A stretch of DNA of 64,000 nt. Source: Immundisolibacterales bacterium. Lineage in GTDB: Bacteria > Pseudomonadota > Gammaproteobacteria > HK1. Shown in pieces: positions 18,076-26,202 of the stretch (the stretch's first letter is position 1; each line of letters starts with the position of its first letter). The stretch spans positions 1 to 64,000 of the forward strand of contig JAPOPW010000018.1 in the NCBI GenBank assembly GCA_026712715.1. The letters run 5' to 3'. The notes beneath the pieces are model-generated. The model had not been told where the DNA came from. It saw only the letters and a list, made by a program, of their open reading frames with translations, and searched no databases. Made by a program: the position numbers and the translations under genes.

Positions 18076-19044
18076 TCAGCCGGCGTGCAACAGGATTTGC
18101 TTCCAGATCGCGGTCTCGTCGTAGAGTACCCACTCGCGGCGAAGCCCGCGCGGTCCGAACTCGGCGTGGCTGAGGCCGAGCACGTAGACGTTCGCGCCGG
18201 TCGGTTCGCCGAACGCGCCGAACCCGTCGTGCCGGCCCCACAGGCTCCAGCGAAGGGCCGCGCGGGGCGGCATCTGCGGATCCTCGCGCCCGATGACGTG
18301 GTGGATGCGGAATTCGGCGGAAGGGAAGGCGGAGCGAAGGGCCATCCAGAAGCGGTCGGCCGCATCGCGTCCATGTCCGGTGACCCCCCCCGGCGTCTCG
18401 ACCTGCACCGCGCGGTCGTAGTGCTCGCGCACGGCGGCCAGGTCCGCGTCCATGATCCGGGTGACGAGGTCCGCATACGCGGCTCCTCGAGGGTGGTCGT
18501 TTCCGCGCCCCCGGTACCGGCCCTCCACGTCCGTCTCCGGAGTGAGGGGCTTCACGCAGCGGTCCGGCCCGCCCTCGGCCGCGATGCGGTCGGCGGCGAA
18601 GCGCCTCGGGTCGAGGCCGAGCTGGCGCACGATCGCGCCCTGGTCGCGGACCAGCCACTCGTCGTAGATGACGTTCTCCTTCGCCGCGCAGTCCGCGATG
18701 GCGCGGTAGCGTAGGGGCCGTCCGGTCGCGGTCCCGTAGGCGCCGTCCCCGGCATGGGTCGCCACCGAGAGGATGCGGTGGGAGGAGAGGAAGCCCGTTT
18801 CCTCGTCGCCGGACCAGATGACGTCCTCCCCGAGGAGGACGCGATCGGGAAGCTCCGCGAGGGTCGCGAGGGTCGCGGCGATGACCCCGCGGTTGCCGAC
18901 CACCACCGAAGCGGGGGTGCGCACCGGAATGTCGGGCGCATAGTAGCGGTGCAGGGTGGCGACGCCGCGGCCCTCCCAGATCTCCCGGGTCACCCCGAGG
19001 ATGTAGTCGGGCAGGTCCTCGAACTTGGAGTCGAATCCCTTCAT
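18076..19044 (-). CDS. SnoaL-like / NTF2-fold protein, apparently two domains
   Basis: The 322-aa protein appears to contain two SnoaL-like (ketosteroid-isomerase fold) halves: an N-terminal one with IWEGRGVATLHRYYAPDIPV and VIAATLATLAELPD, and a C-terminal one with ADLAAVREHYDRAV, DRFWMALRSAFPSAEFRIHHV and an end strand ETAIWKQILLH. Proteins of this fold bind small hydrophobic substrates as isomerases, cyclases or binding partners. ATG 19044 overlaps the AlkD-like gene's stop as ATGA, so the two are translationally coupled. No function can be assigned beyond the fold. Confidence 0.75.
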   Translation of the reverse strand: MKGFDSKFEDLPDYILGVTREIWEGRGVATLHRYYAPDIPVRTPASVVVGNRGVIAATLATLAELPDRVLLGEDVIWSGDEETGFLSSHRILSVATHAGDGAYGTATGRPLRYRAIADCAAKENVIYDEWLVRDQGAIVRQLGLDPRRFAADRIAAEGGPDRCVKPLTPETDVEGRYRGRGNDHPRGAAYADLVTRIMDADLAAVREHYDRAVQVETPGGVTGHGRDAADRFWMALRSAFPSAEFRIHHVIGREDPQMPPRAALRWSLWGRHDGFGAFGEPTGANVYVLGLSHAEFGPRGLRREWVLYDETAIWKQILLHAG

Positions 19045-19796
19045 TTCCTGTCCGATTCCTCCGGGCCGAAGTTCTTGAGGGCTTCGCGGCGCGCGAGCTT
19101 CGAAAGACGCGTCCCGTTCCCGACGACGAAGCGCCTGACCGCATCGGGGTCCGTGCGCGCAAACGACCGAAGCGCCCACCCGATCGCCTTCTGAACGAAG
19201 AACTCGGGGTGGTCCAGGCACGGCTCCAGGCAATCGTAAAGCAAGGCGGGATCGGTGTCTTCCCCGAGCTTGAGCTGGGAGAGAACGGCGGCGCGCCGGC
19301 GCCAGGTGTCGTCGTCGCGGGCCCATGCGCGAGGGAGGGTGCCGGCCGGTCCGGGGTCCGCGGCGAGCAGGTGGCCGAGCCCCGCCGGCGCGATCCGGTC
19401 GACGTAGTCCCACCAGGCGCCGTCGACGACCAGCTCGTCCACCATCGGGATCGAATCCATCGTCAGCCAGTGGATGCACGAAGGGTTCAGCATGAGCTCG
19501 ACCGCCGCATAGCGGTGCTCGCGGTACTTCGCTTCACGCCACTGGGCGAGGATCGTCGCGATCCAGTCGCCGGCATTCCCCGCCGGGTGCCGGTTGAAGA
19601 CGGCTCTTGCCGTTCTTCGCATCACGGGTACCCGGACGCCCATGAACGGCAGGTCCGACTTCATGTAGCGCCGCTGTCCGGCCGCCCGTTCGGGCTCGCG
19701 TTGCGCCCACAGGGCGCAGTGCACCGCGTTCACCAGCTCGCGGGATACGCGGCCCGGCGGGAGGGGGGGCGGGGTGCTCGCTCTCGGCGACTCCAT
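19041..19796 (-). CDS. alkD: DNA alkylation repair protein, AlkD-type HEAT-repeat glycosylase
   Basis: The 251-aa helical-repeat protein resembles AlkD, which removes N3- and N7-alkylated purines from DNA. Residues correspond by spacing to those of Bacillus cereus AlkD: W129 to W109, D133 to the catalytic D113, R168 to R148 and W207 to W187, in the blocks DGAWWDYVD, WRRRAAVL and KAIGWALR. This makes activity likely. AGGA lies 8 bp upstream of ATG 19796. It overlaps the SnoaL-like gene and lies downstream, on the same strand, of an adenine-deaminase-like gene and an SRAP gene, giving a possible base-damage neighbourhood. Confidence 0.88.
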   Translation of the reverse strand: MESPRASTPPPLPPGRVSRELVNAVHCALWAQREPERAAGQRRYMKSDLPFMGVRVPVMRRTARAVFNRHPAGNAGDWIATILAQWREAKYREHRYAAVELMLNPSCIHWLTMDSIPMVDELVVDGAWWDYVDRIAPAGLGHLLAADPGPAGTLPRAWARDDDTWRRRAAVLSQLKLGEDTDPALLYDCLEPCLDHPEFFVQKAIGWALRSFARTDPDAVRRFVVGNGTRLSKLARREALKNFGPEESDRK

Positions 19797-20034
19797 CGCA
19801 TTTTCCTATGGGGGCGGTAAGAAAACGGTATTGGGAATCCGTCCGGGCGGTTGCTACCTTGGATTCGTCCGGCGGGGCAAGGCGGAAACCGAGGCGGCAG
19901 TTCCGACCCACCCCATGCATGCGCCGTTCACCGGTTCATGTGGTGCCGGCGTCGCCGGGTTCGGGTGCGCTGTTTGATGCCGTGGCAGCGTCTCGGACCG
20001 GCGGCGCCGGTGCCGCTCCCCGACCGGCGTCCGG

Positions 20035-21084
20035 TCAGGGATTCCGCGCGGCGGATTCGACCTCCGCGAGAAGCTCCGATTTCCGGGATGCGTCGAGCCA
20101 CGACGCCTCGAAGGAGTTGCGCGCGAGGCGGACGAGGTCCTCCCGATCGAGACCGACCGCTTCGGCGACCGCGACGTAGTTGTCGTTGACGTATCCCCCG
20201 AAATAGGCGGGATCGTCGGAGTTCACGGTGACGAGGAGTCCGAGATCGAGCATGCGCCCGAGCGGGTGATCGCGCATGCCGGAGACCACGCGGAGCCGCA
20301 CGTTGCTGAGCGGGCACACCGTGAGGGGCATGCGCCGGCGCACGAGCTCCGCCACCAGGTCGTCGTCTTCGACGGCCGCATTGCCGTGGTCGATGCGCAC
20401 CACGTCCAGCAGCTCGAGCGCCTCGCGAACGTACTCCGGCGGGCCTTCCTCGCCCGCGTGGGCGACGGCGGAGAGCCCGGCCGCCCGGGCGCGCCCGAAC
20501 ACCTCGCGGAACTTGCGCGGCGGGTGGCCGCGCTCGGACGAGTCGAGTCCGACCCCGTCGATGCGATCGAGGAAGGGCGCGGCCGCGTCCAGGGTGTCGA
20601 ACGCCTCCGCCTCGTCCAGGTGACGCAGGAAGCACATGATGAGCCGGGAACTGAGCCCCAGCCTCGCCTCGGCTTCGTCGAGCGCGCTCGAGATGCCGTC
20701 CATCACGGTGGCGAAGGGGACGCCGCGCCCGGTATGGGTCTGCGGGTCGAAGAAGATCTCGGCGTGGCGCACGTTGTCCGCGTGCGCGCGGGTGAGGTAG
20801 CTCCAGGTGAGGTCGTGGAAGTCCCGGGCCTCGACCAGCACGCTCGCGCCGGCGTAGTAGAGGTCGAGGAAGTCCTGCAGGTTCGAGAACGCGTACGCCG
20901 CGCGCACCTCTTCCACCGAAGCGTAGGGCAGGCGCACCCGGTTGCGCGCCGCGATGGCGAACATCAGCTCGGGCTCGAAGGTGCCTTCGATGTGCAGGTG
21001 AAGCTCCGCCTTGGGCAGCCGGGCGACCAGCTCCGCGAGCTCCGCTGCGCCCATCGGGCTTCGCATTCGGGTCCGCGCGCTCAT
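20035..21084 (-). CDS. adenine/adenosine deaminase (ADA superfamily)
   Basis: The 349-aa metal-dependent deaminase has metal histidines H29 and H31 in [11 protein letters not shown]209 in [11 protein letters not shown] with nearby E212-E213, H233 in RIDHGN, and metal/catalytic D290-D291 in [11 protein letters not shown]. The [14 protein letters not shown] block resembles the bacterial adenine deaminases of this superfamily more than classic adenosine deaminases, so adenine to hypoxanthine is my preferred reaction. Length is normal. The SRAP gene lies 28 bp upstream on the same strand. A 6-bp perfect hairpin at 20022-20036 overlaps the stop codon but has no T-run. Confidence 0.88.
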   Translation of the reverse strand: MSARTRMRSPMGAAELAELVARLPKAELHLHIEGTFEPELMFAIAARNRVRLPYASVEEVRAAYAFSNLQDFLDLYYAGASVLVEARDFHDLTWSYLTRAHADNVRHAEIFFDPQTHTGRGVPFATVMDGISSALDEAEARLGLSSRLIMCFLRHLDEAEAFDTLDAAAPFLDRIDGVGLDSSERGHPPRKFREVFGRARAAGLSAVAHAGEEGPPEYVREALELLDVVRIDHGNAAVEDDDLVAELVRRRMPLTVCPLSNVRLRVVSGMRDHPLGRMLDLGLLVTVNSDDPAYFGGYVNDNYVAVAEAVGLDREDLVRLARNSFEASWLDASRKSELLAEVESAARNP

Positions 21085-21112
21085 GCCGGCATCGGTGTCC
21101 GTTGCCCGTCCG

Positions 21113-21802
21113 TCATGCCCCGTCCCCGTTCCCGCTCCCGAGCGGATGCAGCAGCTCCGGCGAGTCGTTCCGGGCGTGGTTCACCGCCCGGTCGACCGCC
21201 CAGTGCTCGAACGGGCCGGGGCTCGAGGCCCGGGCGATCTCCAGGAGTCGCGGCGGAGGCGTGGCCGGGTCGAGCCATCGGTCGAGGTCGTCCGGCTCCA
21301 CGATCGCCGGCTGGCGGTGGTGAAGGCCGGCGAGCGCGGGGGAGGCCTCGGTCGTCAGCACCGTGAAGGTCTCGACCGGCTCGGGGCCCTTCTCCCAGCG
21401 TTCCCACAGGCCGGCGAGCGAGATGACGCCCCCGCCCGCCCGCCGGATGAAGTACGGCTGCTTCGCGCCGTCCTCGCGCCGCCATTCGAACCAGCCGTCG
21501 ACCGGGACGACGCAACGCCGGTGCCGGAGGGCGTTCCGGAACGCCGGCTTTTCGTGCACGGTCTCCGCGCGGGCGTTGATCATGCGGGCGCCCATCCTGA
21601 GATCCCTCGACCAGGCCGGAACCAGGCCCCAGCGAAGCTTCGCGAGCTTCCGCTCGCCGCCCGCCTTGCGGCAGACGACGAAGTCCTGGGTGGGACAGCC
21701 GTTGTAGCGCGGGACGAGGTTCAGCGCGGCGGCCGTGGACGAGAGCCGGTAGATCTCGAACAGCGTCTTGAGGTTCAGATCCTGCGTGATGCGACCGCAC
21801 AT
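21113..21802 (-). CDS. SRAP domain protein (YedK/HMCES family)
   Basis: The 229-aa protein begins MCGR, giving the catalytic Cys2 that forms a stable thiazolidine crosslink with abasic sites in single-stranded DNA. Further family blocks are [17 protein letters not shown] with the conserved Asn, [11 protein letters not shown] and a LHHRQPAIV block with the catalytic His. SRAP proteins shield abasic sites during replication. The start at ATG 21802 is fixed by the need for cysteine at position 2. It is the first gene of a minus-strand run including the deaminase and, further on, AlkD, and it is divergent from the HD-domain gene. Confidence 0.92.
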   Translation of the reverse strand: MCGRITQDLNLKTLFEIYRLSSTAAALNLVPRYNGCPTQDFVVCRKAGGERKLAKLRWGLVPAWSRDLRMGARMINARAETVHEKPAFRNALRHRRCVVPVDGWFEWRREDGAKQPYFIRRAGGGVISLAGLWERWEKGPEPVETFTVLTTEASPALAGLHHRQPAIVEPDDLDRWLDPATPPPRLLEIARASSPGPFEHWAVDRAVNHARNDSPELLHPLGSGNGDGA

Positions 21803-21884
21803 GCCTCTCGCGCTCCACCCGTCGACGGGACCGGACGTTCGACCGGGCCGGCCTGCGCAGATTCGGCGGCCCGGTCCTTCGCTT

Positions 21885-21919
21885 CCCCCCCCTCCCCCGG
21901 GAGCCGGGGGAGGGTGGGG
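21885..21919. repeat. G/C palindrome with G-quadruplex potential
   Basis: CCCTCCCCCGG at 21890-21900 pairs perfectly with CCGGGGGAGGG at 21904-21914 across a 3-base loop, and four more pairs extend the stem after one mismatch. One strand is a run of G-tracts able to form a quadruplex. It sits in the divergent region between the SRAP and HD-domain genes, about 85 bp upstream of the SRAP start. Confidence 0.8.
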
Positions 21920-22093
21920 GAGCCCGGGCGGCGGGGGCGCCATCCGCGTGGCGCGGGACTTCCCGCCCGGTCCGGGCGCGGACGGTCCGGTTCGCCCGAT
22001 CCTGCCGTTTCGCCCCGCGCGAACGCAACCGGTGCGGATCGGAGACGACGTCCGCTGACCCCCGCGCCCGCGGCGAGAGCGCCGTCGCCGTGG

Positions 22094-22122
22094 TTGACGC
22101 TGTCGCACCCCCGCTCTAGATT
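22094..22122 (+). promoter_or_regulatory. sigma-70-type promoter for the HD-domain gene
   Basis: TTGACG at 22094-22099 matches five of six bases of the -35 consensus. After a 17-bp spacer, TAGATT at 22117-22122 matches four of six bases of the -10 box. Transcription would begin near 22129, leaving an untranslated leader of about 255 nt before ATG 22385. Confidence 0.55.
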
Positions 22123-22135
22123 CCCTGAGCGGTCT

Positions 22136-22263
22136 CGATCTTCACAGATGAGTCAAGTTTGCAAAGCGGTTTCAGGAACGAGACGTTCGAGGCCGTTACC
22201 AAGAGAAATGCTTGCATTTCTCCTTGTACGGAGCGGCCGGGCCTCGAACCGGTCTCGTCGGTC
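22136..22263 (+). repeat. dispersed leader element, copy A
   Basis: This segment recurs, diverged, at 59721-59844. The most conserved parts are 22227-22250 (23 of 24 bases identical to 59788-59811) and 22244-22263 (20 of 20 identical to 59825-59844); a preceding 60-bp section is recognisably similar (GAGTCAAGTTTGCAAA versus GAGTCGAGTCTGCAAA). In this copy the two conserved blocks overlap on TCGAACC, whereas copy B has two TCGAACC units 20 bp apart. Its location in a transcribed leader suggests an RNA or regulatory role. Confidence 0.75.
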
Positions 22264-22321
22264 GGGGCTTGCCGCGGTGGCGAGCCACCCCGCTGTCGCG
22301 CAAGGAACTCTCGGGAGTTCC
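22203..22321 (+). promoter_or_regulatory. hairpin series in the HD-gene leader
   Basis: Three stable stems can be drawn in the leader RNA: GAGAAATG/CATTTCTC with loop CTTG (22203-22222), GGTGG/CCACC with loop CGAG (around 22276-22289), and GGAACTC/GAGTTCC with loop TCGG (22304-22321). The last has a UUCG-like stable tetraloop. None is followed by a T-run. A structured leader or cis-acting RNA is possible; I do not recognise a known riboswitch. Confidence 0.45.
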
Positions 22322-22384
22322 ATGTAAGGCGGAGCCTCGCAAGCCTTGCAACCACCCGCCGCCGCCCCCGCCGGAGAGAGCACG

Positions 22385-23134
22385 ATGACCACCGAACAAT
22401 CGATTTCCGAGCGCGCCGACGAGCTCGAGCACCGCCAGATGGAGGAGCTCGGTGAGCGAATCGTCGGCAAGTCGTTGCTCTACCACCTCGCCGACGGGGA
22501 ACGGACTCTCGGCCACCGTGCGTTCGGGGGCCGGATGCTGATGGGGGAGGACCCTCGCCTTCCGCCCCTGCCGGAACGCCCGACCCTGCTCGATTTCTTC
22601 CGCTGCCGCTTCGCGGTCGCGCCCCAGGCCCACCTGCTGCAGAGCGCGAACCTCGCGCAGAAGAACGGACTCCCGGACAAGATGGTGCTCGCCTGCCTGC
22701 TGCACGACATCGCGGTGGCGGGGTTCATCCGGACGGATCACGGCTATTGGGGAGCCCAGCTCGTCGAGCCCTACGTGGACGAGGAGGTGAGCTGGGCGAT
22801 CCGGGCCCACCAGGCCCTGCGCTTCTATCCCGACGAGTCGGTCGGGTATGCGTATCCGGAGAACTACCGGACCCTGTTCGGGGACGACTACCAGCCGGAG
22901 CCGTACGTGGTGGCCGCCTACGAAGCGGCCCGGAAGCACAAGTGGTACATGTCGGCCCGGATCATCTGCGTGAACGATCTCTACTCGTTCGACCCGGACG
23001 TCCACGTCGAGCTCGAGCAGTTCGAGGACGTCGTCGGCCGCGAATTCCGCCAGCCCCCCGAAGGCCTCGGCAACGACAATACCCCCGCCTCCCACATGTG
23101 GCGGACGCTGCGTTGGCCCTGCAACGCGCTCTAG
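22385..23134 (+). CDS. HD-domain metal-dependent protein
   Basis: The 249-aa protein has a full set of dinuclear HD-domain ligands: H83, H107-D108 (CLLHD), H119, H142 and D198 (CVNDLYSFD). The H83-H107, H119-H142 and H142-D198 spacings resemble those I recall for the PhnZ-type diiron oxygenases, though two-metal HD phosphohydrolases share the pattern, so hydrolase and oxygenase are both open. ATG 22385 gives a sensible start. It stands alone on the plus strand behind its own promoter and a long structured leader, and precedes the opp operon by 173 bp. Confidence 0.75.
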   Translation: MTTEQSISERADELEHRQMEELGERIVGKSLLYHLADGERTLGHRAFGGRMLMGEDPRLPPLPERPTLLDFFRCRFAVAPQAHLLQSANLAQKNGLPDKMVLACLLHDIAVAGFIRTDHGYWGAQLVEPYVDEEVSWAIRAHQALRFYPDESVGYAYPENYRTLFGDDYQPEPYVVAAYEAARKHKWYMSARIICVNDLYSFDPDVHVELEQFEDVVGREFRQPPEGLGNDNTPASHMWRTLRWPCNAL

Positions 23135-23307
23135 CCACCGAAGATCAAGGATCTCCGGCCGGGAGCTCATCGATTCGATCGCCATTCGGCACCCTTCCAC
23201 CGTCCGCGCCGGGGTAGTCTCCGGCGTCGGTGTAGAGGATCCGGCGGCGACCCGAGGAACACGGCGGAAGCGCGGGGCGGGAGTCCCGGAAACGACAGGA
23301 GAGGACC

Positions 23308-24960
23308 ATGCGCAATGACAAGTCGTGCGTGAAGCTCGTGACCCGGCTGCGGTCGGCGGCCGCGGCCGCCGCCCTCCTGGCGGCGGCGGTCTCCGCCCCC
23401 GTCCTCGCGGCCGGGACGCACCCGGTGACGGGGGAGGCGCTGGCCGACGACCAGAGCTTTACCTACCGTCTGCTGGACCAGTTCCCGACCCTCGACCCCC
23501 AGCTCAACCAGGACGTCTCGGGATTTCACGTCATTCGCGACCTCTTCGAGGGCCTGCTGAGCCAGGACGGGGAGGGCAACCTCGTGCCGGGGGTGGCGAC
23601 CGGCTACGAGGCGTCCGACGGCAACACCACCTACACCTTCACCCTGCGCGAAGACGCCCGCTGGTCGAACGGGGATCCGGTGACCGCCCACGACTTCGTC
23701 TACGGCTGGCGGCGCGCCGTCGATCCGGCGACCGCCTCACCCTATGCCTGGTACCTCGAGCTTACCGAAATGGTGAACGCGAGGGAGATTCTCGCCGGCG
23801 AGAAGGACCCTTCCGCGCTCGGGGTGCGGGCCGTCGACGACCACACCCTGGAGGTGAAGCTCACCACGCCCTTGCCCTACTTCCCCGCGATGACGACCTA
23901 CGCGACCCTCTTTCCCGCCCACCGGGCGACCATCGAGGCGCACGGGGCGGACTGGACGGCGCCCGGCAACATGGTCTCGAACGGCGCGTACGTGCTCGAC
24001 GAGGTGGTGCTCAACGAGTATCACACCCGGGTCCGGAACCCGATGTACTGGGGCGCCGGCGATGTCATCATCGAGAAGGTCACCGGACTCGTCATCAACG
24101 ACGTCAACCAGGCCCTCACCCGCTATCGCGCCGGCGAGCTCGACCACCTGGAGCCGCTGCCGCCCGGTCAGTACCCGGCCCTCCGGGAACAGTTGCCCGA
24201 CGAGGCGACCAGCGTTCCGCGCCTTTGCTCCTACTACTACGCCGTCAACCACACCGCGAGCGCGAACCCGGCCCTCGCCGACGTGCGGGTGCGCCGGGCC
24301 CTCGGCCTGGCCATCGACCGCGACGTGATCGTCGACCGGGTGCTGAAGGGCGGGCAGTGGCCGGCCTACAACTTCACCCACTTCAAGACGGCGGGGTTCA
24401 CGGTGCCGGACATCGCCTACGCGCGTCTCACCCAGGCCGAGCGGGACGCGGAGGCGAAGCGGCTGATGGAGGAAGCCGGGGCCGGCGACCTCACCCTCCG
24501 GCTCATCTACAACACCTCGGAGAGCCACAAGCAGATCGCGACGGTGGTGAGCCAGATGTGGAAGCAGAAGCTCGGGGTGCGGACGGAGCTCGCGAACTTC
24601 GAGTGGAAGACGTACATCGGCATCCGCCGCAACCAGGAGTTCGACCTCGCCCGCTCCGGCTGGTGCGGCGACTACAACGAGGCGTCGACCTTCCTCGACC
24701 TCCTCACCACCACCCACGGCTCGAACGACGGGAAGTACTCGAACGAGCGGGTGGACGAGCTGATGCGGGCCTCGAAGACGGCGGCCGATCCGAGCGGGAT
24801 CTACGCCGAGGTCGAGGGGATCCTGGCCGAGGACATGGCGATCATCCCCATCTATCACTACGCGAACACGTTCCTCCTGTCCGCCGACATCCGGGGATGG
24901 CCCTACGAAAACGTGGAGAACAACTGGTACGCGAAGAATCTTTACCGCGTAGCGAACTGA
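23308..24960 (+). CDS. oppA: oligopeptide-type ABC transporter substrate-binding protein (OppA-like)
   Basis: The 550-aa periplasmic binding protein of the SBP_bac_5 family has an N-terminal signal peptide (hydrophobic AAAAAALLAAAVSAPVLAAG) and characteristic blocks such as LDPQLNQDVSG, RDLFEGLLSQDG, GVATGYEASDGNTTYTFTLR and DARWSNGDPVTAHDFVYGWR. These match OppA/MppA-like receptors for peptides. AGGAGAGGACC precedes ATG 23308. It is the first gene of the oppABCDF operon, separated from oppB by a 314-bp gap containing a hairpin, an arrangement that often lets the receptor be made in excess of the permease. Confidence 0.93.
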   Translation: MRNDKSCVKLVTRLRSAAAAAALLAAAVSAPVLAAGTHPVTGEALADDQSFTYRLLDQFPTLDPQLNQDVSGFHVIRDLFEGLLSQDGEGNLVPGVATGYEASDGNTTYTFTLREDARWSNGDPVTAHDFVYGWRRAVDPATASPYAWYLELTEMVNAREILAGEKDPSALGVRAVDDHTLEVKLTTPLPYFPAMTTYATLFPAHRATIEAHGADWTAPGNMVSNGAYVLDEVVLNEYHTRVRNPMYWGAGDVIIEKVTGLVINDVNQALTRYRAGELDHLEPLPPGQYPALREQLPDEATSVPRLCSYYYAVNHTASANPALADVRVRRALGLAIDRDVIVDRVLKGGQWPAYNFTHFKTAGFTVPDIAYARLTQAERDAEAKRLMEEAGAGDLTLRLIYNTSESHKQIATVVSQMWKQKLGVRTELANFEWKTYIGIRRNQEFDLARSGWCGDYNEASTFLDLLTTTHGSNDGKYSNERVDELMRASKTAADPSGIYAEVEGILAEDMAIIPIYHYANTFLLSADIRGWPYENVENNWYAKNLYRVAN

Positions 24961-25028
24961 ACGCGCCGGCCGGCTCGTTCCGGACCGCCCGCGACGCCGC
25001 CGCCACGATGGGGGTCGCGCCACGGGGG

Positions 25029-25049
25029 CCGTTCCCCGGTCGGGAACGG
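25029..25049 (+). other. stem-loop downstream of oppA
   Basis: CCGTTCCC pairs perfectly with GGGAACGG over a 5-base loop, about 68 bp after the oppA stop. There is no following T-run. Such stems downstream of binding-protein genes commonly protect the upstream mRNA. Confidence 0.5.
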
Positions 25050-25134
25050 GGCCCGGCGCCGGTCCCCTCCGTTGCGTGGCGGCCGCTCGGCGCGCGGGTC
25101 CGGACTCCCGGGGCGTCGATGAGCCGGCCTTCGG

Positions 25135-25170
25135 CCCCGGCCCCGGCTCCGGCTCCGGTTCCGGTTCCGG
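25135..25170. repeat. six-unit hexanucleotide array, intergenic
   Basis: Two copies each of CCCCGG, CTCCGG and TTCCGG follow one another without interruption. The stepwise doublets suggest slippage plus point mutation. It is not in a recognised gene. Confidence 0.8.
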
Positions 25171-25274
25171 CGGCGAATGCCGCCCCGGGCCGCGTCCGCA
25201 GCCCGGGGCTCGGCACCCGGAAACGGCCTCGCGCGCGGGGCGCAAAGCGGGCGCGGGCCCGCGGCTAGCGCACG

Positions 25275-26198
25275 ATGCTCTCCTATCTTTTCAAGCGGCT
25301 CGCGGTCGCCGTTCCGACCCTGCTCGTCCTCGTCATCGTCTCCTACGTGCTGATGTACGCCGCCCCCGGCGGTCCGTTCGACACCGAGCGGGCGCTTCCG
25401 CCCGAGGTCATGGCCAACCTGGACCGCAAGTACGGTCTCGACCAGCCGCTCGTCGTGCAGATCTGGCGCTACGTCGCCTCCATCGTGACCGACTTCGATT
25501 TCGGTCCCTCGTTCCGCTACCAGGACCAGACCGTCAACGAGATCATTGCGCAGGGGTTCCCGGTGACCCTCACCTACGGGGCCTGGTCCTTTCTGGCCGC
25601 GGTCCTCGTCGGCGTCTCGCTCGGCATCGCGGCCGCCGTTCATCACAACACCTTGCTCGACTACTTCGCGGTGGGGGTCTCGATCGGTGCCCAGGTGCTC
25701 CCGAACTTCGTCATGGCCCCGATCCTCACCCTCGTCTTCACGCTGTGGCTCGGGTGGCTTCCGGGGGGAGGGTGGCAGGGCGGCGAGTGGCCCTACCTCG
25801 TCATGCCGGTCATCGCCCTGTCGACATCGTTCATGGCCTCGATTGCGCGGATCACCCGCTCGTCGATGCTGGAGGTGCTGAACGCGAGCTTCATCCGCAC
25901 CGCCCGGGCCAAGGGCCTTCCCCGGCGGCGGGTCGTGTTCCGCCACGCCCTCAAGCCCGCGCTGCTGCCCGTCGTCTCCTATCTCGGTCCGGCGTTCGTC
26001 GGCATGATCACCGGCTCGGTGGTCATCGACTTCTTCTTCGCCACCGGCGGCATCGGGCAGTTCTTCGTCAACTCGGCCCTCAACCGCGACTACCCGGTGC
26101 TCATGGGGGTCACCATCCTCGCGGGGGGGCTGACGGTCCTGTTCAACCTGCTGGTCGATCTTCTCTACGCCTGGATCGATCCGCGGATCCGGTACTGA
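25275..26198 (+). CDS. oppB: peptide ABC transporter permease, OppB-like
   Basis: The 307-aa inner-membrane permease has about six helices, starting with VAVPTLLVLVIVSYVLMY. It carries the classic N-terminal sequence APGGPFDTERALPPEV of OppB and the cytoplasmic coupling loop IRTARAKGLPRRRVVFRHAL, which contacts the ATPases. Length is typical. It is followed by oppC after only 4 bp. Confidence 0.94.
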   Translation: MLSYLFKRLAVAVPTLLVLVIVSYVLMYAAPGGPFDTERALPPEVMANLDRKYGLDQPLVVQIWRYVASIVTDFDFGPSFRYQDQTVNEIIAQGFPVTLTYGAWSFLAAVLVGVSLGIAAAVHHNTLLDYFAVGVSIGAQVLPNFVMAPILTLVFTLWLGWLPGGGWQGGEWPYLVMPVIALSTSFMASIARITRSSMLEVLNASFIRTARAKGLPRRRVVFRHALKPALLPVVSYLGPAFVGMITGSVVIDFFFATGGIGQFFVNSALNRDYPVLMGVTILAGGLTVLFNLLVDLLYAWIDPRIRY

Positions 26199-26202
26199 GG
26201 GG

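Larger units (their letters stand above)
21803..22384. promoter_or_regulatory. 582-bp divergent control region of SRAP and HD-domain genes
   Basis: This is the longest non-coding stretch in the window. From left to right it holds the G/C palindrome, a GC-rich spacer, a good sigma-70-type promoter pointing right (22094-22122), then a roughly 255-nt leader rich in hairpins that includes one copy of a dispersed element. I find no protein-coding frame with a credible start in it. Confidence 0.55.
24961..25274 (+). other. oppA-oppB intercistronic region
   Basis: These 314 bp hold no credible gene. They contain a GC hairpin at 25029-25049 and a six-unit hexanucleotide array at 25135-25170. The spacing differs from the near-zero gaps in the rest of the operon. 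Processing or partial attenuation between receptor and permease genes is plausible but unproven. Confidence 0.5.
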
